A program made the position numbers and the translations under genes. A stretch of DNA of 64,000 nucleotides, taken from Alkalicella caledoniensis (lineage in GTDB: Bacteria > Bacillota > Proteinivoracia > Proteinivoracales > Proteinivoracaceae). The stretch is from contig NZ_CP058559.1 of the NCBI RefSeq assembly GCF_014467015.1, positions 2,294,001 through 2,358,000 on the forward strand, in the 5' to 3' direction. The notes under the pieces were generated by a model, which worked only from the letters and a program-made list of their open reading frames with translations, was not told the DNA's origin and did no database searches. Below, piece after piece: positions 41,066-53,699 of this stretch (its first letter is position 1; every line of letters starts with the position of its first letter).

Positions 41066-41809
41066 ATGTTTATGTTAGAAGTGAACAATCTTGTGAAAAA
41101 TTATGGAAAAAAGGAAGCGGTTAAGAATATTAGTCTTAAGATAAAACCAGGAGAGATATATGGTTTTCTAGGACATAATGGCGCAGGTAAGACAACAACA
41201 ATAAAAGCATGTACTGGACTTGTAAAACCAACCTCGGGAGTTGTCAAAATATGTGGTTATGATATTGTGAGTCAGCCACTAGAAGCCAAGAAGAACTTTG
41301 GCTATGTCCCTGAAAATCCATATCTATATAATAAACTCACAGGTATGGAATTTCTAAATGTGGTATCAGATGTTTATATGAAAAGAAAAAATAATGATAC
41401 AGTAAGAAAGATTAATTCATTACTAGAAGAGCTTCAGTTGACCAATGATGCTGATAAGCTCATCGGAACATATTCACATGGTATGCGTAGGAAAATTACT
41501 ATTTGCGCTGCACTTTTGCACAATCCTTCAGTTGTTTTTCTTGATGAACCTACAACTGGTCTCGATGCTTCAAGCGCAAGAGCTGCCAAAGATTTGTTTA
41601 GAAAGTACGCTGATGAAGGCTCAGCAGTTTTGTTCACAACTCATGTACTAGAAATTGCTGAAAAAATATGTGACAGGATAGGTATAATATATCAGGGAGA
41701 ATTGTTGGCAGAAGGTTCATTTGAGGAACTAAAAAGAAAGTACAAAGCCTATGGTTCAACTCTTGAAGACATTTTTTTGGGTATAACTGATATTAAGAAG
41801 GAGGGTTAA
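41066..41809 (+). CDS. ABC transporter ATPase (ABC-2 type)
   Basis: The 247-residue ATPase has Walker A GHNGAGKTT (about residue 37), signature YSHGMRRKITICAALLHNP, Walker B VVFLDEPTTGLD and the H-loop in TTHV. It pairs with the permease 6 bases downstream. The unit follows a YgzD-like regulator and membrane protein, a common layout for peptide- or drug-exporting ABC-2 systems. Confidence 0.9.
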   Translation: MFMLEVNNLVKNYGKKEAVKNISLKIKPGEIYGFLGHNGAGKTTTIKACTGLVKPTSGVVKICGYDIVSQPLEAKKNFGYVPENPYLYNKLTGMEFLNVVSDVYMKRKNNDTVRKINSLLEELQLTNDADKLIGTYSHGMRRKITICAALLHNPSVVFLDEPTTGLDASSARAAKDLFRKYADEGSAVLFTTHVLEIAEKICDRIGIIYQGELLAEGSFEELKRKYKAYGSTLEDIFLGITDIKKEG

Positions 41810-41815
41810 GGTAAC

Positions 41816-43462
41816 ATGAATTATATCAAGTGGTATATACAATTGCTTTTTCTAGTCTTGAAAAATAGTTTGTGGAAAGATACAAAAGCAATTATGAAGG
41901 CATTATCAACGGCAGCAGCAATCATAATTGGACAGATAGTATTAACTAATATACTTTATAGAAATGTCTTTGCTAACATAGACACTTTGGATGAGATGGT
42001 TAAAGGATTGCTAAATGTATTCTTTTTTGTTGCTGTTATCTGGATTTACCTTACCTCTTTCGTTCAGAGCATTAGTACCTTTATGCAAAAATTTTATAAA
42101 TCACCTGATATGAATTATTTAATTTCAATTCCTCTTCCATTGAACTATGTCTTTTTGTTTAAGTTTTTTGAACACATAATAAGTAGTACTAAATCTATGC
42201 TTTTTTTGTTTTTCCCTTTTCTTGCGGCATTAGGAATATGGGTAAATGCACCATTGATTTATTACATTTCAATAATACCGTTATTTACTGTTATCTCGAT
42301 TATACCTTGTGCCATGGGTGTTATGGTTGCCATGATAGGATTAAGATTAGTTCCAGCAAAAACATTTAACATAGTAACACCGATTTTTACTTTTAGTATA
42401 AATGTAACTTTCGCAGTGCTTTTTACTCGAGTACAAGATATATCTACTACTTATATTGTAAGGTTAATAGAATTTCTGGAAAAACCATGGATATCTGATA
42501 TAATTCCAGTGACAGGGGGTATAAAACTTTTTTATTCTGCGGTTATTGGAGAGTGGTCTTCATATGCTACACTGTTTTTATTGATTACATCTTTACTATT
42601 TGTATACATTGCATTTATTAGCTCAAGAAAGCTATTTTTCGAGGGGTGGGCAAAAAACCAGCATATTGAATCCCAAATTAAGAAGAGAGAGGCTGAATCT
42701 GATAACTACAAAGATTCCAGCAGTAATGAAATAATCCAGTGGGTAAAAGCTGAATGGAAGATGGCACTTAGAAATTATGAAATGCTTGTGGGTTCAGCTT
42801 TTATGCTTTTTTTCTATTTGCTCGCTGTGTTTACTTTTATATATGGTGGTCTATTTTCGAACAATCCCTTGATAGGCGTGTCTTTACTAATAACTATCGC
42901 ATCAATATTTAACATTATTGCTGTTTCAATACTCTTTATACCCGCTGACATAACGAAGGATAAAAATCTTTGGAAAAACCGTTACTGGCTTCTCAAGATT
43001 ATGCCATTAGAAGGGAAAAAAGTATTTAATATACAGTGTAATATGTTTTTTATTCCCGGTTACATCATAAGCCTCGGGGGTATTATTGCTTATTCAGCAG
43101 TAAATGGTCTTAGTATGCATTTGATATTACTATCAATTTTGAGTATGTTTTTTATACTTTATGGAAGTTCAGCAATATATACTTCATCTGAACTATTATC
43201 ATTAAGTGACTTTTTCGAAAATAATACTTTCTTAGGGAATCTTATCACTATAATATTTCCTGTGCTTTATGGTTTTGCATCTGCTGGAGGTATAACATTG
43301 CTTCTGGCTAAAGATTTTGTGTCTGGGATTCCAATAATATCCAATATTAGTGCTATCTTAAATTCTACTATTGTGAGTATTTTTTCAGGTGCCACAGTAG
43401 CCACAACATTTTTGATTTCAAGATTGCTTTTTATAAGGGTGTGGAAGAAGTTAGAAATCTAA
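41816..43462 (+). CDS. ABC-2-type permease
   Basis: The 548-residue membrane protein has about 12 segments and is the partner of the ATPase just upstream. It belongs with the large putative ABC exporter permeases of Firmicutes; the substrate is unknown. It ends just before a nested palindromic terminator. Confidence 0.8.
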   Translation: MNYIKWYIQLLFLVLKNSLWKDTKAIMKALSTAAAIIIGQIVLTNILYRNVFANIDTLDEMVKGLLNVFFFVAVIWIYLTSFVQSISTFMQKFYKSPDMNYLISIPLPLNYVFLFKFFEHIISSTKSMLFLFFPFLAALGIWVNAPLIYYISIIPLFTVISIIPCAMGVMVAMIGLRLVPAKTFNIVTPIFTFSINVTFAVLFTRVQDISTTYIVRLIEFLEKPWISDIIPVTGGIKLFYSAVIGEWSSYATLFLLITSLLFVYIAFISSRKLFFEGWAKNQHIESQIKKREAESDNYKDSSSNEIIQWVKAEWKMALRNYEMLVGSAFMLFFYLLAVFTFIYGGLFSNNPLIGVSLLITIASIFNIIAVSILFIPADITKDKNLWKNRYWLLKIMPLEGKKVFNIQCNMFFIPGYIISLGGIIAYSAVNGLSMHLILLSILSMFFILYGSSAIYTSSELLSLSDFFENNTFLGNLITIIFPVLYGFASAGGITLLLAKDFVSGIPIISNISAILNSTIVSIFSGATVATTFLISRLLFIRVWKKLEI

Positions 43463-43605
43463 AAAAATTGTTCACTTGTTTCCTTCTGTCTATGTACAAT
43501 AATAATGAAAATGTGTTAAGAACTATGGAAGGTATTAAAATCATTATCTCAAAGGGGTATAGGTTAGTTACATTTAATGAGTCGAAGAACATGGAGTTTA
43601 GCTTA

Positions 43606-43648
43606 GTAAAACCCATAAGTACTTTTAAAAGTACATATGGGTTTTATT
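43606..43648. terminator. Nested palindromic terminator
   Basis: AAACCCATA-(AGTACTTTTAAAAGTACA)-TATGGGTTT, with the perfect inner palindrome GTACTTTTAAAAGTAC, followed by TATTA. It ends the permease unit and faces the minus-strand remnant. Confidence 0.7.
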
Positions 43649-43649
43649 A

Positions 43650-43805
43650 CATTATTTATAGTATCTTGCCTGCTCAGTCCAAAGTCTATGATACAGTCCT
43701 TCAGGGGCCTCCATCAGATTTTCGTGGCTACCTTTTTGACTATCTCCCCCTTGTCAAATACTAAGATATTATCACAGAATCTGCAACTGGACATTCAATG
43801 GGATA
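43650..43805 (-). pseudogene. ABC exporter C-terminal remnant
   Basis: On the minus strand one frame reads CDNILVFDKGEIVK and, after a frameshift, GLYHRLWTEQARYYK-like residues. These are the last 35-40 residues of an MsbA/LmrA-type exporter ATPase. No start or Walker motifs remain. Confidence 0.5.
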
Positions 43806-43899
43806 TATATATTGAGGTTTTGTAGATACCATGTGATCAAATCGTTCATAGACCTCGTACTTTAATACATAATTAACAATATTAAATTTTACAAATTGT

Positions 43900-43928
43900 T
43901 TGACTGTAATAAAAATATGTAGTATTAT
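43900..43928 (+). promoter_or_regulatory. Promoter of the paired ABC exporters
   Basis: TTGACT (43900-43905), 17 bases and TATTAT (43923-43928) point to the exporter genes at 44098. The rest of the 43806-44097 gap holds no gene that I can see. Confidence 0.55.
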
Positions 43929-44097
43929 GGTTTTTGCGTGCAAGCGGTTGCGTTGACCAGTGGGAAAGTATTTTATTAGGATGGTTTTGATGCTGAAATG
44001 TTTAAAACGTAGATGATTTTGTGGCGTATTTTAAGTAAAAATTACAACGTAAATTGACTGCAGAATATTGAAAGTTTGTGAGGGAGAGTGCCTTGCC

Positions 44098-45855
44098 TTG
44101 GGAAAACAATTTGAAAAAAAAGAAATGCTGAAGTTGTATTTATGGACTTTAAGTTATTTTAAACCATTTATGTTGCTGACATTCGTATATGTTCTATGCG
44201 GAGGTGCAATGATTTTCGGGGAAGTGCTGATCCCGCGGCGTATGGGATATCTGATTGATCATGTTCTTCCAATGAAAAGTACGAACATCCTAATCAATCA
44301 AATTTTCATTTTAGGTGGGATTGTTTTATTGATTTTGCTTGCAAAAGGGAGTTTTTATTTTTTAGAGCAGATCATATCTAATAAAATCATTAAGAATCAA
44401 CAAACAGACTTAATGCTAAAGCTTCAAAAACTAGGCTTTTCGTATTATGAGAAAGTGCCCACAGGGCAAATTCTGTCTTTATTTGAGAATGCCGTAAGAG
44501 AGACACAACAAACCTATACGTTTCTGTTTCCACAATTTATTTATTGTTTAGCTCAATTTGCTGTGCCGTCGATTATTTTGATCATAGAGGAACCAATATT
44601 TTTTGTTGCTGCAATGATTGGAAATATTATTTATGTATTTCTCAATCAAAGGGCAAATAAGAAAATCCATCACTATTTAGGAGTGGAAACAAAAGCGGCA
44701 CATGTATCTCAGCAGTCGTTATATGATGCAATTGTAGCTACAAATGAACTAAAGGCCATGGGGAGCAAAGAATGGTTTATAAAAAAGACAATAGAAGATT
44801 TCAATCAATTTAGGATACCTAGAATGTGGTCGACATTTTGGAGACATTTTCGATTTACAACCGTCGGATTGACATTGACAATTTCTATTGTGCTGTTTTA
44901 TTTATTTGGATTGGACTTGGTGAAAAATGGTGAACTTTTACTTGGTGAATTCATTGGATACGGTTTCCTTATGGGGCTTGTTTCACGGGGATTTTCGGTG
45001 TTCTTTTATATTATTCCTGCTCAGTATCATGCATTAAACTATGCAAAGCAGCTCTATGAATTCATGAATTTAGAACCTGATGTTTCAGAAGATAAGAACA
45101 GTTTAGATGCTCAACTTGATTCCTTTGATGTTGAGTTCAAGAATGTCTCATTCTCTTATAAAAGGGATCAGCCAATTCTCAATAATATATCTTTTAAGAT
45201 TACGTCAGGAAAAAAGACTGCAATTGTAGGGGAAAGTGGTAGTGGAAAATCGACACTATTAAAATTGATAGGAAGATTCTACGATGTTACAGAAGGTGAA
45301 ATTGCAGTTGGAGGACATGATATTAAACAATTGAAGCTGAAGAATCTAAGACAAAATTTTGGCTATGTTTTTCAAGATACATATCTGTTTCACTTATCCA
45401 TAAAGGACAATATTAAGTTTGGAAAGCCAGATGCATCGGATGATGAAGTGATGCAGGCTGCAAAACGTGCAAATGCCCATCAGTTTATCATGGAAACCGA
45501 ATGTGGATATGATACAGTGGTTGGGGAACGGGGTATCCGATTGTCTGGAGGTCAAAAACAACGTATTTCAATTGCACGAATGTTGTTAAAGGAACCTCAG
45601 ATTATTTTACTAGATGAAGCGACATCTGCACTGGACAATGTTACTGAAGCGGCTATAAAACAATCGTTAAATGAATTGTCCGAAGGTAGGACTTTGATTA
45701 CAGTTGCCCATAGGCTTTCTACAATTATGGAATACGATTCAATCATAGTTCTGGAAGCAGGCGAAATTGTTGAACAGGGCACTTATCAAAGCTTGATAGA
45801 TAACCAAGGGGTATTTTATAGATTAGCAATGAGAGGTGTTGAAAATGAGATCTAG
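44098..45855 (+). CDS. Heterodimeric ABC exporter, subunit 1
   Basis: The 585-residue protein fuses a six-helix membrane domain (residues 25-310) to an ATPase with Walker A GESGSGKST, Q-loop FQDTYLFHL, signature LSGGQKQRISIARMLL, Walker B IILLDEATSALD and H-loop AHR. With the next gene it probably forms a BmrCD-like exporter. TTG 44098 lies 9 bases after GAGGGAGAG; an upstream TTG at 44068 is less likely and the choice is uncertain. It overlaps the second subunit by 11 bases. Confidence 0.85.
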   Translation: MGKQFEKKEMLKLYLWTLSYFKPFMLLTFVYVLCGGAMIFGEVLIPRRMGYLIDHVLPMKSTNILINQIFILGGIVLLILLAKGSFYFLEQIISNKIIKNQQTDLMLKLQKLGFSYYEKVPTGQILSLFENAVRETQQTYTFLFPQFIYCLAQFAVPSIILIIEEPIFFVAAMIGNIIYVFLNQRANKKIHHYLGVETKAAHVSQQSLYDAIVATNELKAMGSKEWFIKKTIEDFNQFRIPRMWSTFWRHFRFTTVGLTLTISIVLFYLFGLDLVKNGELLLGEFIGYGFLMGLVSRGFSVFFYIIPAQYHALNYAKQLYEFMNLEPDVSEDKNSLDAQLDSFDVEFKNVSFSYKRDQPILNNISFKITSGKKTAIVGESGSGKSTLLKLIGRFYDVTEGEIAVGGHDIKQLKLKNLRQNFGYVFQDTYLFHLSIKDNIKFGKPDASDDEVMQAAKRANAHQFIMETECGYDTVVGERGIRLSGGQKQRISIARMLLKEPQIILLDEATSALDNVTEAAIKQSLNELSEGRTLITVAHRLSTIMEYDSIIVLEAGEIVEQGTYQSLIDNQGVFYRLAMRGVENEI

Positions 45856-47557
45856 TATGTCATTTATACTTAAATATATCAATAAGAAACCATGGTTTCT
45901 ATTAGGATATGCTACTCTTTTTTTGGAAAGTTTAACACCGATTATAGCTATTTTGCTTCAACGAGATTTAATAGATAGAGTATTTATTGATAGACAATAC
46001 CAGGAATTTTCTATGCTAATTTTACTTTATTCGATTTTCTTTTTTGCTCCCAAATTATTGTTTACTGTTAGAAGAGTTACCTTTTATCACATTGGTTATC
46101 ATCTTCAAATGTCTTTAACAAAAGAGTTCTTATTGAAAGTTTATGAGTTACCAGCGGAGATTTTTAATAAAGAGCATGTAGGTAAACTATTAAACAATAT
46201 TCGAAATGATATTTCTGATGCCAGTGATGTAGCTGTTAATCAACTGATGTCAGAATCAGTGAAGATTTTACTGACCATTATATTTTTATCTTACTCCATA
46301 GCGTACATTAGTTTCACAATGTTTCTAGTTGTAATAGCTGTATCTGTTATCTATTATTTTTTACTACACAAGTTCGGAGAAAAAACCAAACAATATTCCC
46401 AACGTGTGAGGGAAGAAAAATCAAATGTTTCTGTTACCATTGAAGAAAGCATATCAGCAGTAAGAGAAATTGTAGCATATAATCGTCAGGATTGGCAGAT
46501 GAAAAACTTTGAGAATAAATTCCACTGTTATTTTAAGGCAATTCTTAGGGAAGGGCTGTATAAAACAAAAATATTGTTTGTAAGTGAACCCTTTTTATAT
46601 GGAACTAAAATCATTGTTATTCTATTTGGCGGTATGAGAGCAATTTCCAATAATGTTTCATTGGGGGCATTTGTTGTGAGTTTCACCTTGGTTGATCAAT
46701 TGGTAACAGAACTTGGGCACCTATTTCAGCAAGGCCTGATGGGCAAACGGTTAGTGGCGTCTGTTAATTGCATTCAATCCGTAATGGGTGAAGAAAGTAC
46801 TGAATTTGGAACCCTTGAGTTTGATAGTCAAATTGATTCCATACAGTTTAGAAATGTAACATTTAGATATTCGCCAGATTCAGAACCAATACTGAACAAT
46901 TTATCAATTGATTTTCCAATTGGAAAAAAAGTTGCTCTTGTTGGTGAAAGCGGAAGTGGAAAGTCGACCATTATACAACTGTTGCTTAGAGCTTATTCAC
47001 CAGAAAAAGGAGACATTTCTATCAATGGTGTTCCTGTTCATAATTATGGTGAGCAATATTCGGATAAAATTTCAGTTGTTTTTCAGCAACCTCATTTTAT
47101 TCCATCATCTATAAAGGAAAATCTGGTGTTTGATAAAGTGTACCAACAAGGGGAGATTGAAACAATTTGTAAAGAAATGTTGTGTCATGATTTTATTCAA
47201 GGATTTCCCAAACAGTATGGAACAGAAGTCGGGGAACGGGGTACTACCTTGTCTGGTGGGCAAAAGCAACGTCTGGCATTATCGAGAGCAATTTTGAAAA
47301 ACACAGAAATACTTATTTTAGATGAGGCAACGTCAGCCCTAGATACTGAAACTGAGTATCGTGTTCAACAAAATATAGATAAATTGAGACAAGGAAAAAC
47401 GACGATTATTATAGCACATAGAATGTCTACGATTCAAAATGCAGATTTCATATATGTCTTAGATAAAGGGCGTGTTGTTGCTCAAGGAACTCATGAAACA
47501 TTGATGACTGAAAGTCTGATATATAAGGAATTATATACTTTTCAACAAGTTTGTTGA
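45845..47557 (+). CDS. Heterodimeric ABC exporter, subunit 2
   Basis: The 570-residue protein has a six-helix membrane domain and an ATPase with Walker A GESGSGKST, signature LSGGQKQRLALSRAIL, Walker B ILILDEATSALD and H-loop AHR. Both subunits keep the Glu after Walker B. ATG 45845 lies inside the end of subunit 1 and follows GAGAGGTG. A 180-bp gap without a clear gene follows. Confidence 0.87.
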   Translation: MRSSMSFILKYINKKPWFLLGYATLFLESLTPIIAILLQRDLIDRVFIDRQYQEFSMLILLYSIFFFAPKLLFTVRRVTFYHIGYHLQMSLTKEFLLKVYELPAEIFNKEHVGKLLNNIRNDISDASDVAVNQLMSESVKILLTIIFLSYSIAYISFTMFLVVIAVSVIYYFLLHKFGEKTKQYSQRVREEKSNVSVTIEESISAVREIVAYNRQDWQMKNFENKFHCYFKAILREGLYKTKILFVSEPFLYGTKIIVILFGGMRAISNNVSLGAFVVSFTLVDQLVTELGHLFQQGLMGKRLVASVNCIQSVMGEESTEFGTLEFDSQIDSIQFRNVTFRYSPDSEPILNNLSIDFPIGKKVALVGESGSGKSTIIQLLLRAYSPEKGDISINGVPVHNYGEQYSDKISVVFQQPHFIPSSIKENLVFDKVYQQGEIETICKEMLCHDFIQGFPKQYGTEVGERGTTLSGGQKQRLALSRAILKNTEILILDEATSALDTETEYRVQQNIDKLRQGKTTIIIAHRMSTIQNADFIYVLDKGRVVAQGTHETLMTESLIYKELYTFQQVC

Positions 47558-47740
47558 TGATTTTGAAATGTATGATTAAAATTATGGAGGAATAGTTGTG
47601 AGCAAAGTTAAAGCATTGTAACAATAGCAGGATGAAACCAGTTTAGATAAAAAGAAAATTGAACGTAGGTGTAGAATTAAAGCCTTTACTTAAAAAGTTG
47701 AAAATGATAAATTTAAAGGGTATTGAGAGGAGGAGTAATC

Positions 47741-48262
47741 ATGGAATTAATGTTTGAAATAACAGAAGAGGATTATATTAAATTTAATATGCACCATCTT
47801 GAAAATTCACCATCACAGAAAAAGACATTCAATTTATTAAGATATATAATCCCGTTATTATTTTCTCTGCCCATATATGTAATAGGGACAAGTTTGCTTA
47901 AACAGCCAGAAACTTATTGGATTATTATCGCAGTTTTATTTTCAGCAGGATGGATAATAATGTATCCAAACCAATATAAAAGACTTATAAAACAGCAAAC
48001 TAAGAAACTATTGCAGGAGGGTGACAATTCATCTATATTTGGTAAAAAAGTTATGACAATTAATGAGAAGGATATAATAGTTGTTAGTGAAAATTCTTCC
48101 GAGATAACTTCAAAGGAAAACATAAAAGAGGTTAAAATTTATGATGATATGATACTTATTTATTTAAGTGGAATTACCGCTCATATCATACCATCAAGAT
48201 ACCTGGACGAGGAAACTAAAAAAGAGCTTTTGGAGGAATTGAGCTATAGTAATAAATTCTAA
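47741..48262 (+). CDS. YcxB-like membrane protein
   Basis: The 173-residue protein starts with EITEEDYIKFNMHHLENS, two membrane segments (LLRYIIPLLFSLPIYVIGTS and WIIIAVLFSAGWIIMYP) and a soluble C-terminus with IVVSENSSEI and HIIPSRYL. This is the layout of YcxB-family proteins of unknown function. ATG 47741 follows GAGGAGGAG. Confidence 0.7.
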   Translation: MELMFEITEEDYIKFNMHHLENSPSQKKTFNLLRYIIPLLFSLPIYVIGTSLLKQPETYWIIIAVLFSAGWIIMYPNQYKRLIKQQTKKLLQEGDNSSIFGKKVMTINEKDIIVVSENSSEITSKENIKEVKIYDDMILIYLSGITAHIIPSRYLDEETKKELLEELSYSNKF

Positions 48263-48449
48263 TTGGGCTGTCTAGTATGCTTGGACGATGTGGAATATTA
48301 TATATTGGTGGACTACTGCACTAGATTGGAATTTTTAAGATGGCACATTAAATAAAGAAGACCATGTTGGGTGAGGGGAAGCCAAGGGGATGTTTAGTTT
48401 ACCATGGCATGAGACGTACACTACAAATAATTGTATTAGGAGGTTTTTT

Positions 48450-48818
48450 ATGAAAACTGAAGTCATGTTTCACTGCGGAAACGCGCCAAAAATGGAACGA
48501 GTTATTGAATTGACCATTGCTCTTGCGAAAAAAGACGTTAACTTGGTGAAATCCCATGTGCGCGAGGATTTTGTTTGGAAGACTGTTGGTGAGGATGATG
48601 TAATTTTATTCGAAGATTTAACTCAAAAGCTAGCAAGGAGACCTACCGTAACCAAATTAAATGTCGAAAACGCCCTTAGTCATGGCAACGGGGCCATGTG
48701 CGAGGGGACCCTTTCATTTGAAGACGGAAGCCTACTGTATTTCTGTAATGTGGTTAAATTTGTAAATACCGCTAAAGACGCTTTGGTCAAAGAAGCCCAT
48801 ACCTATTTTGTTAAGTAA
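48450..48818 (+). CDS. SnoaL/NTF2-like protein
   Basis: The 122-residue protein (ELTIALAKKDVNLVKSHVRE, DFVWKTVGEDDVILFEDL) looks like a small NTF2/SnoaL cone-fold protein, which binds or isomerises small molecules. No catalytic set can be assigned. ATG 48450 follows TTAGGAGG. The gene stands alone before scar 6. Confidence 0.55.
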   Translation: MKTEVMFHCGNAPKMERVIELTIALAKKDVNLVKSHVREDFVWKTVGEDDVILFEDLTQKLARRPTVTKLNVENALSHGNGAMCEGTLSFEDGSLLYFCNVVKFVNTAKDALVKEAHTYFVK

Positions 48819-48936
48819 GTATTGCTGAGAAAAAAGGTGCGAACATTCCGCTGTAACCTAAAATAACCTTAAGTATATATATGATTATAATTAAGGGCAA
48901 ACCCAGCTAGGTGTTACTATGGTGAAAGAAGTAGTA

Positions 48937-48977
48937 TTGTAGTAAGGCTACGAGGGTAATATTAATACGAAATTTTG
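48937..48977 (+). repeat. rlmD-tail scar 6 (degenerate)
   Basis: TTGTAGTAAGGCTACGAGGG and AATATTAATACGAAATTTT follow the rlmD-tail pattern with several changes. A terminator of the same form as the native one (CTAGGCA...TGCCTAG) follows at once. Confidence 0.6.
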
Positions 48978-48987
48978 GGTAGAAAAA

Positions 48988-49029
48988 GACCACTAGGCAA
49001 ATATAGATGCCTAGTGGTCTGATTTTTTG
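48988..49029 (+). terminator. Terminator after scar 6
   Basis: GACCACTAGGCA and TGCCTAGTGGTC form a 12-bp stem followed by TGATTTTTT. The inner CTAGGCA/TGCCTAG is shared with the terminator at 20134. Confidence 0.88.
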
Positions 49030-49159
49030 TACAGTTTATACTACATTACCTTTTATCCCATCTTAATTATAGCATATAAAAAACTCTAAAAATAGACTAT
49101 TTGTTCATACTTGTTAGTGCTATAATGCTATAACAAGTATACTTGCTGAAAATATAAAC

Positions 49160-49192
49160 ATACTAAAGCAATACTCAGAGTTGCTTTAGTAT
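49160..49192 (+). promoter_or_regulatory. Leader hairpin upstream of rph
   Basis: ATACTAAAGCAA-TACTCAGAG-TTGCTTTAGTAT is a perfect 12-bp stem 50 bases before the rph start. It has no T run, so it is more likely a regulatory or stabilising leader structure than a terminator. Confidence 0.45.
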
Positions 49193-49227
49193 ATGGGTCT
49201 GAGGAATATATAGAATGAATTTCATAA

Positions 49228-51858
<2,631 letters not shown>

Positions 51859-51898
51859 AGGGGAAGATGTGGTCTACTAAGTTTTAAAGAAATAACAA

Positions 51899-51940
51899 GA
51901 GCGTATGGCCACTGAATGTGTTCATACGCCCTAGTTTTTT
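51899..51940. terminator. Terminator between rph and the ABC-F gene
   Basis: GAGCGTATG and CATACGCCC pair and run into TAGTTTTTT. It lies between converging genes. Confidence 0.75.
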
Positions 51941-53687
51941 AATGAGAGATGGTGTTGATTATTCTTTCTAGCTCTTCAAACAAAACTTTTGCAAGCTCAA
52001 AATTTGAGTCTTTTAAAGCAGATTCTATTTGCGTTTCCACAGATTTTTTCTTTTGCTCTATTTCTAAATAGTCTTTATCAAAATGCTTAGCATAAATCAT
52101 CTTTCTAAACTTCTTCATGTTCATTTTTCTAATGGTCTTATCTTCAATGATTAAAACAAAATCCATACAGTTTACTATAAAATAGAAATCATGAGAAATC
52201 ATTAAAACAGCACCGTTATAGTTTTTTATGGCTTTCTCAAGTGCTATTTGTGAATAGGTGTCTAAATGACTTGTGGGTTCATCAAGAAGCAACATGTTTG
52301 CATTACTAGCAGAAATTTTGGCTAATTGAAGTAAGTTTTTTTCTCCACCAGATAAAGATCCTATCTTTTGACTTAGGATTTCTTCGTCAAAGCCATAATC
52401 TGAAATATAAGAACTAATCTCTTGATAGGTTTTGAATCCTAATTCATAGAACTCTTCAAGTATGGTACGGGACTCATTTAGTATCTCATCTTGATTTTGA
52501 GAGAAATAAGCCATATTAACGTCTTTATTTACTTCAATAGAAGGATGATTATTATTAAAGATTTCTCGGAGCAAAGTAGTTTTTCCTGTGCCGTTTGAAC
52601 CAATAAGTGCCACTTTATCCGTGGATTTAATCTCGAAGTTAGCATCTTCTAGAAGTATCTCATTAAAGGAAACACTGTAATCAGTAACACTTAAAGCAGT
52701 AGCTTCTTCGCTAATTTCATGCTCAGCAATTAAACGGATCTTTGGCTGTTTAATATCTACAAATGGCCCTTTGATTCTACGGGCTTCTAATCTTTCTTGA
52801 AATTTCACCCTAGCTTTTAATGTTCTCCCTTTAGCAGCATCAGCATTATCGGTTGCTATATCTCTTAGTTTATCGATTAAGAGCTCATTTCTCAGAATTT
52901 CTTCATCATCAGCTATAGCTTGCTCTTGGGTATCAATTTTACTTTGAAGCAATGATAGGTTGTAATCAATGTAGCTGCCATCAAACTCTTGGAGTTCCAT
53001 GTTTTCAAGGTGTATAATTTTATTAAAACAATGGTTCAACAGATATCTGTTGTGTGTAATAACTAACAATGTGCCCTTGTGTGAATTAATTAGGCTTTTA
53101 AGAGCATTTAGGTTTTCGAAATCTAAGAACACGTCGGGTTCATCCATAATGATTAAATCTGGACTATTAAGCATCTCCTTAATGACCTGAATAAGTTTAA
53201 ATTCCCCACCACTAAGCTCAGTTACCATGAGGTTTTTCAGCTTGGTGAGGTTTGCTAGATATAGCTGCTTATCAATATTACTTTCAAAATCACTTCCACC
53301 AATTGCATCAAAGGTGTCCAGAGCTTGTTGGTACTGTTCCAGTAAAGCATCCATATCCTCAGATGACTCCATTTGAGCACAAAGAGACTCTATCTCATTT
53401 TGTAGCTCAATGAATTCTTCACCTATGTATTGGAAAACTGTATTTTCTTTTGTTTTGTCTATTTGAGGAAACTGACTTACATATCCAATTCTACAATTTG
53501 GGTCAATCTTTAATATTCCATCGAACAGATATCTTTCTGGATCCATGATTATATCTACTAATGTACTTTTTCCACTGCCACTTGATCCTATGAAAGCGCA
53601 ATGTTGACCATCTTCCAGTGTAAATGAAATTTTATTATATAGATCCTTCTGGGGAAATGAGTAAGACAAATCTTCAATTGTTATCAT
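51939..53687 (-). CDS. ABC-F protein, probable ribosomal protection type
   Basis: The 582-residue protein has two ATPase domains and no membrane segments: Walker A GSSGSGKST and signature ELSGGEFKL in the first, GSNGTGKTT and LSGGEKNLL in the second. Both Walker B ends keep Glu (MDEPDVFLD, LDEPTSHLD). The inter-domain linker is long (residues 215-300), and a charged coiled C-terminal tail follows. ABC-F proteins of this kind displace antibiotics from the ribosome. An upstream terminator with an overlapping mini-ORF supports antibiotic induction. Confidence 0.8.
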   Translation of the reverse strand: MITIEDLSYSFPQKDLYNKISFTLEDGQHCAFIGSSGSGKSTLVDIIMDPERYLFDGILKIDPNCRIGYVSQFPQIDKTKENTVFQYIGEEFIELQNEIESLCAQMESSEDMDALLEQYQQALDTFDAIGGSDFESNIDKQLYLANLTKLKNLMVTELSGGEFKLIQVIKEMLNSPDLIIMDEPDVFLDFENLNALKSLINSHKGTLLVITHNRYLLNHCFNKIIHLENMELQEFDGSYIDYNLSLLQSKIDTQEQAIADDEEILRNELLIDKLRDIATDNADAAKGRTLKARVKFQERLEARRIKGPFVDIKQPKIRLIAEHEISEEATALSVTDYSVSFNEILLEDANFEIKSTDKVALIGSNGTGKTTLLREIFNNNHPSIEVNKDVNMAYFSQNQDEILNESRTILEEFYELGFKTYQEISSYISDYGFDEEILSQKIGSLSGGEKNLLQLAKISASNANMLLLDEPTSHLDTYSQIALEKAIKNYNGAVLMISHDFYFIVNCMDFVLIIEDKTIRKMNMKKFRKMIYAKHFDKDYLEIEQKKKSVETQIESALKDSNFELAKVLFEELERIINTISH

Positions 53688-53699
53688 ATTATTACCTCT

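Noticed and set aside
43441-43764. A 107-residue plus-strand frame after the permease
   Set aside because: It overlaps the permease end, a terminator and a minus-strand exporter remnant, with no ribosome site or family.
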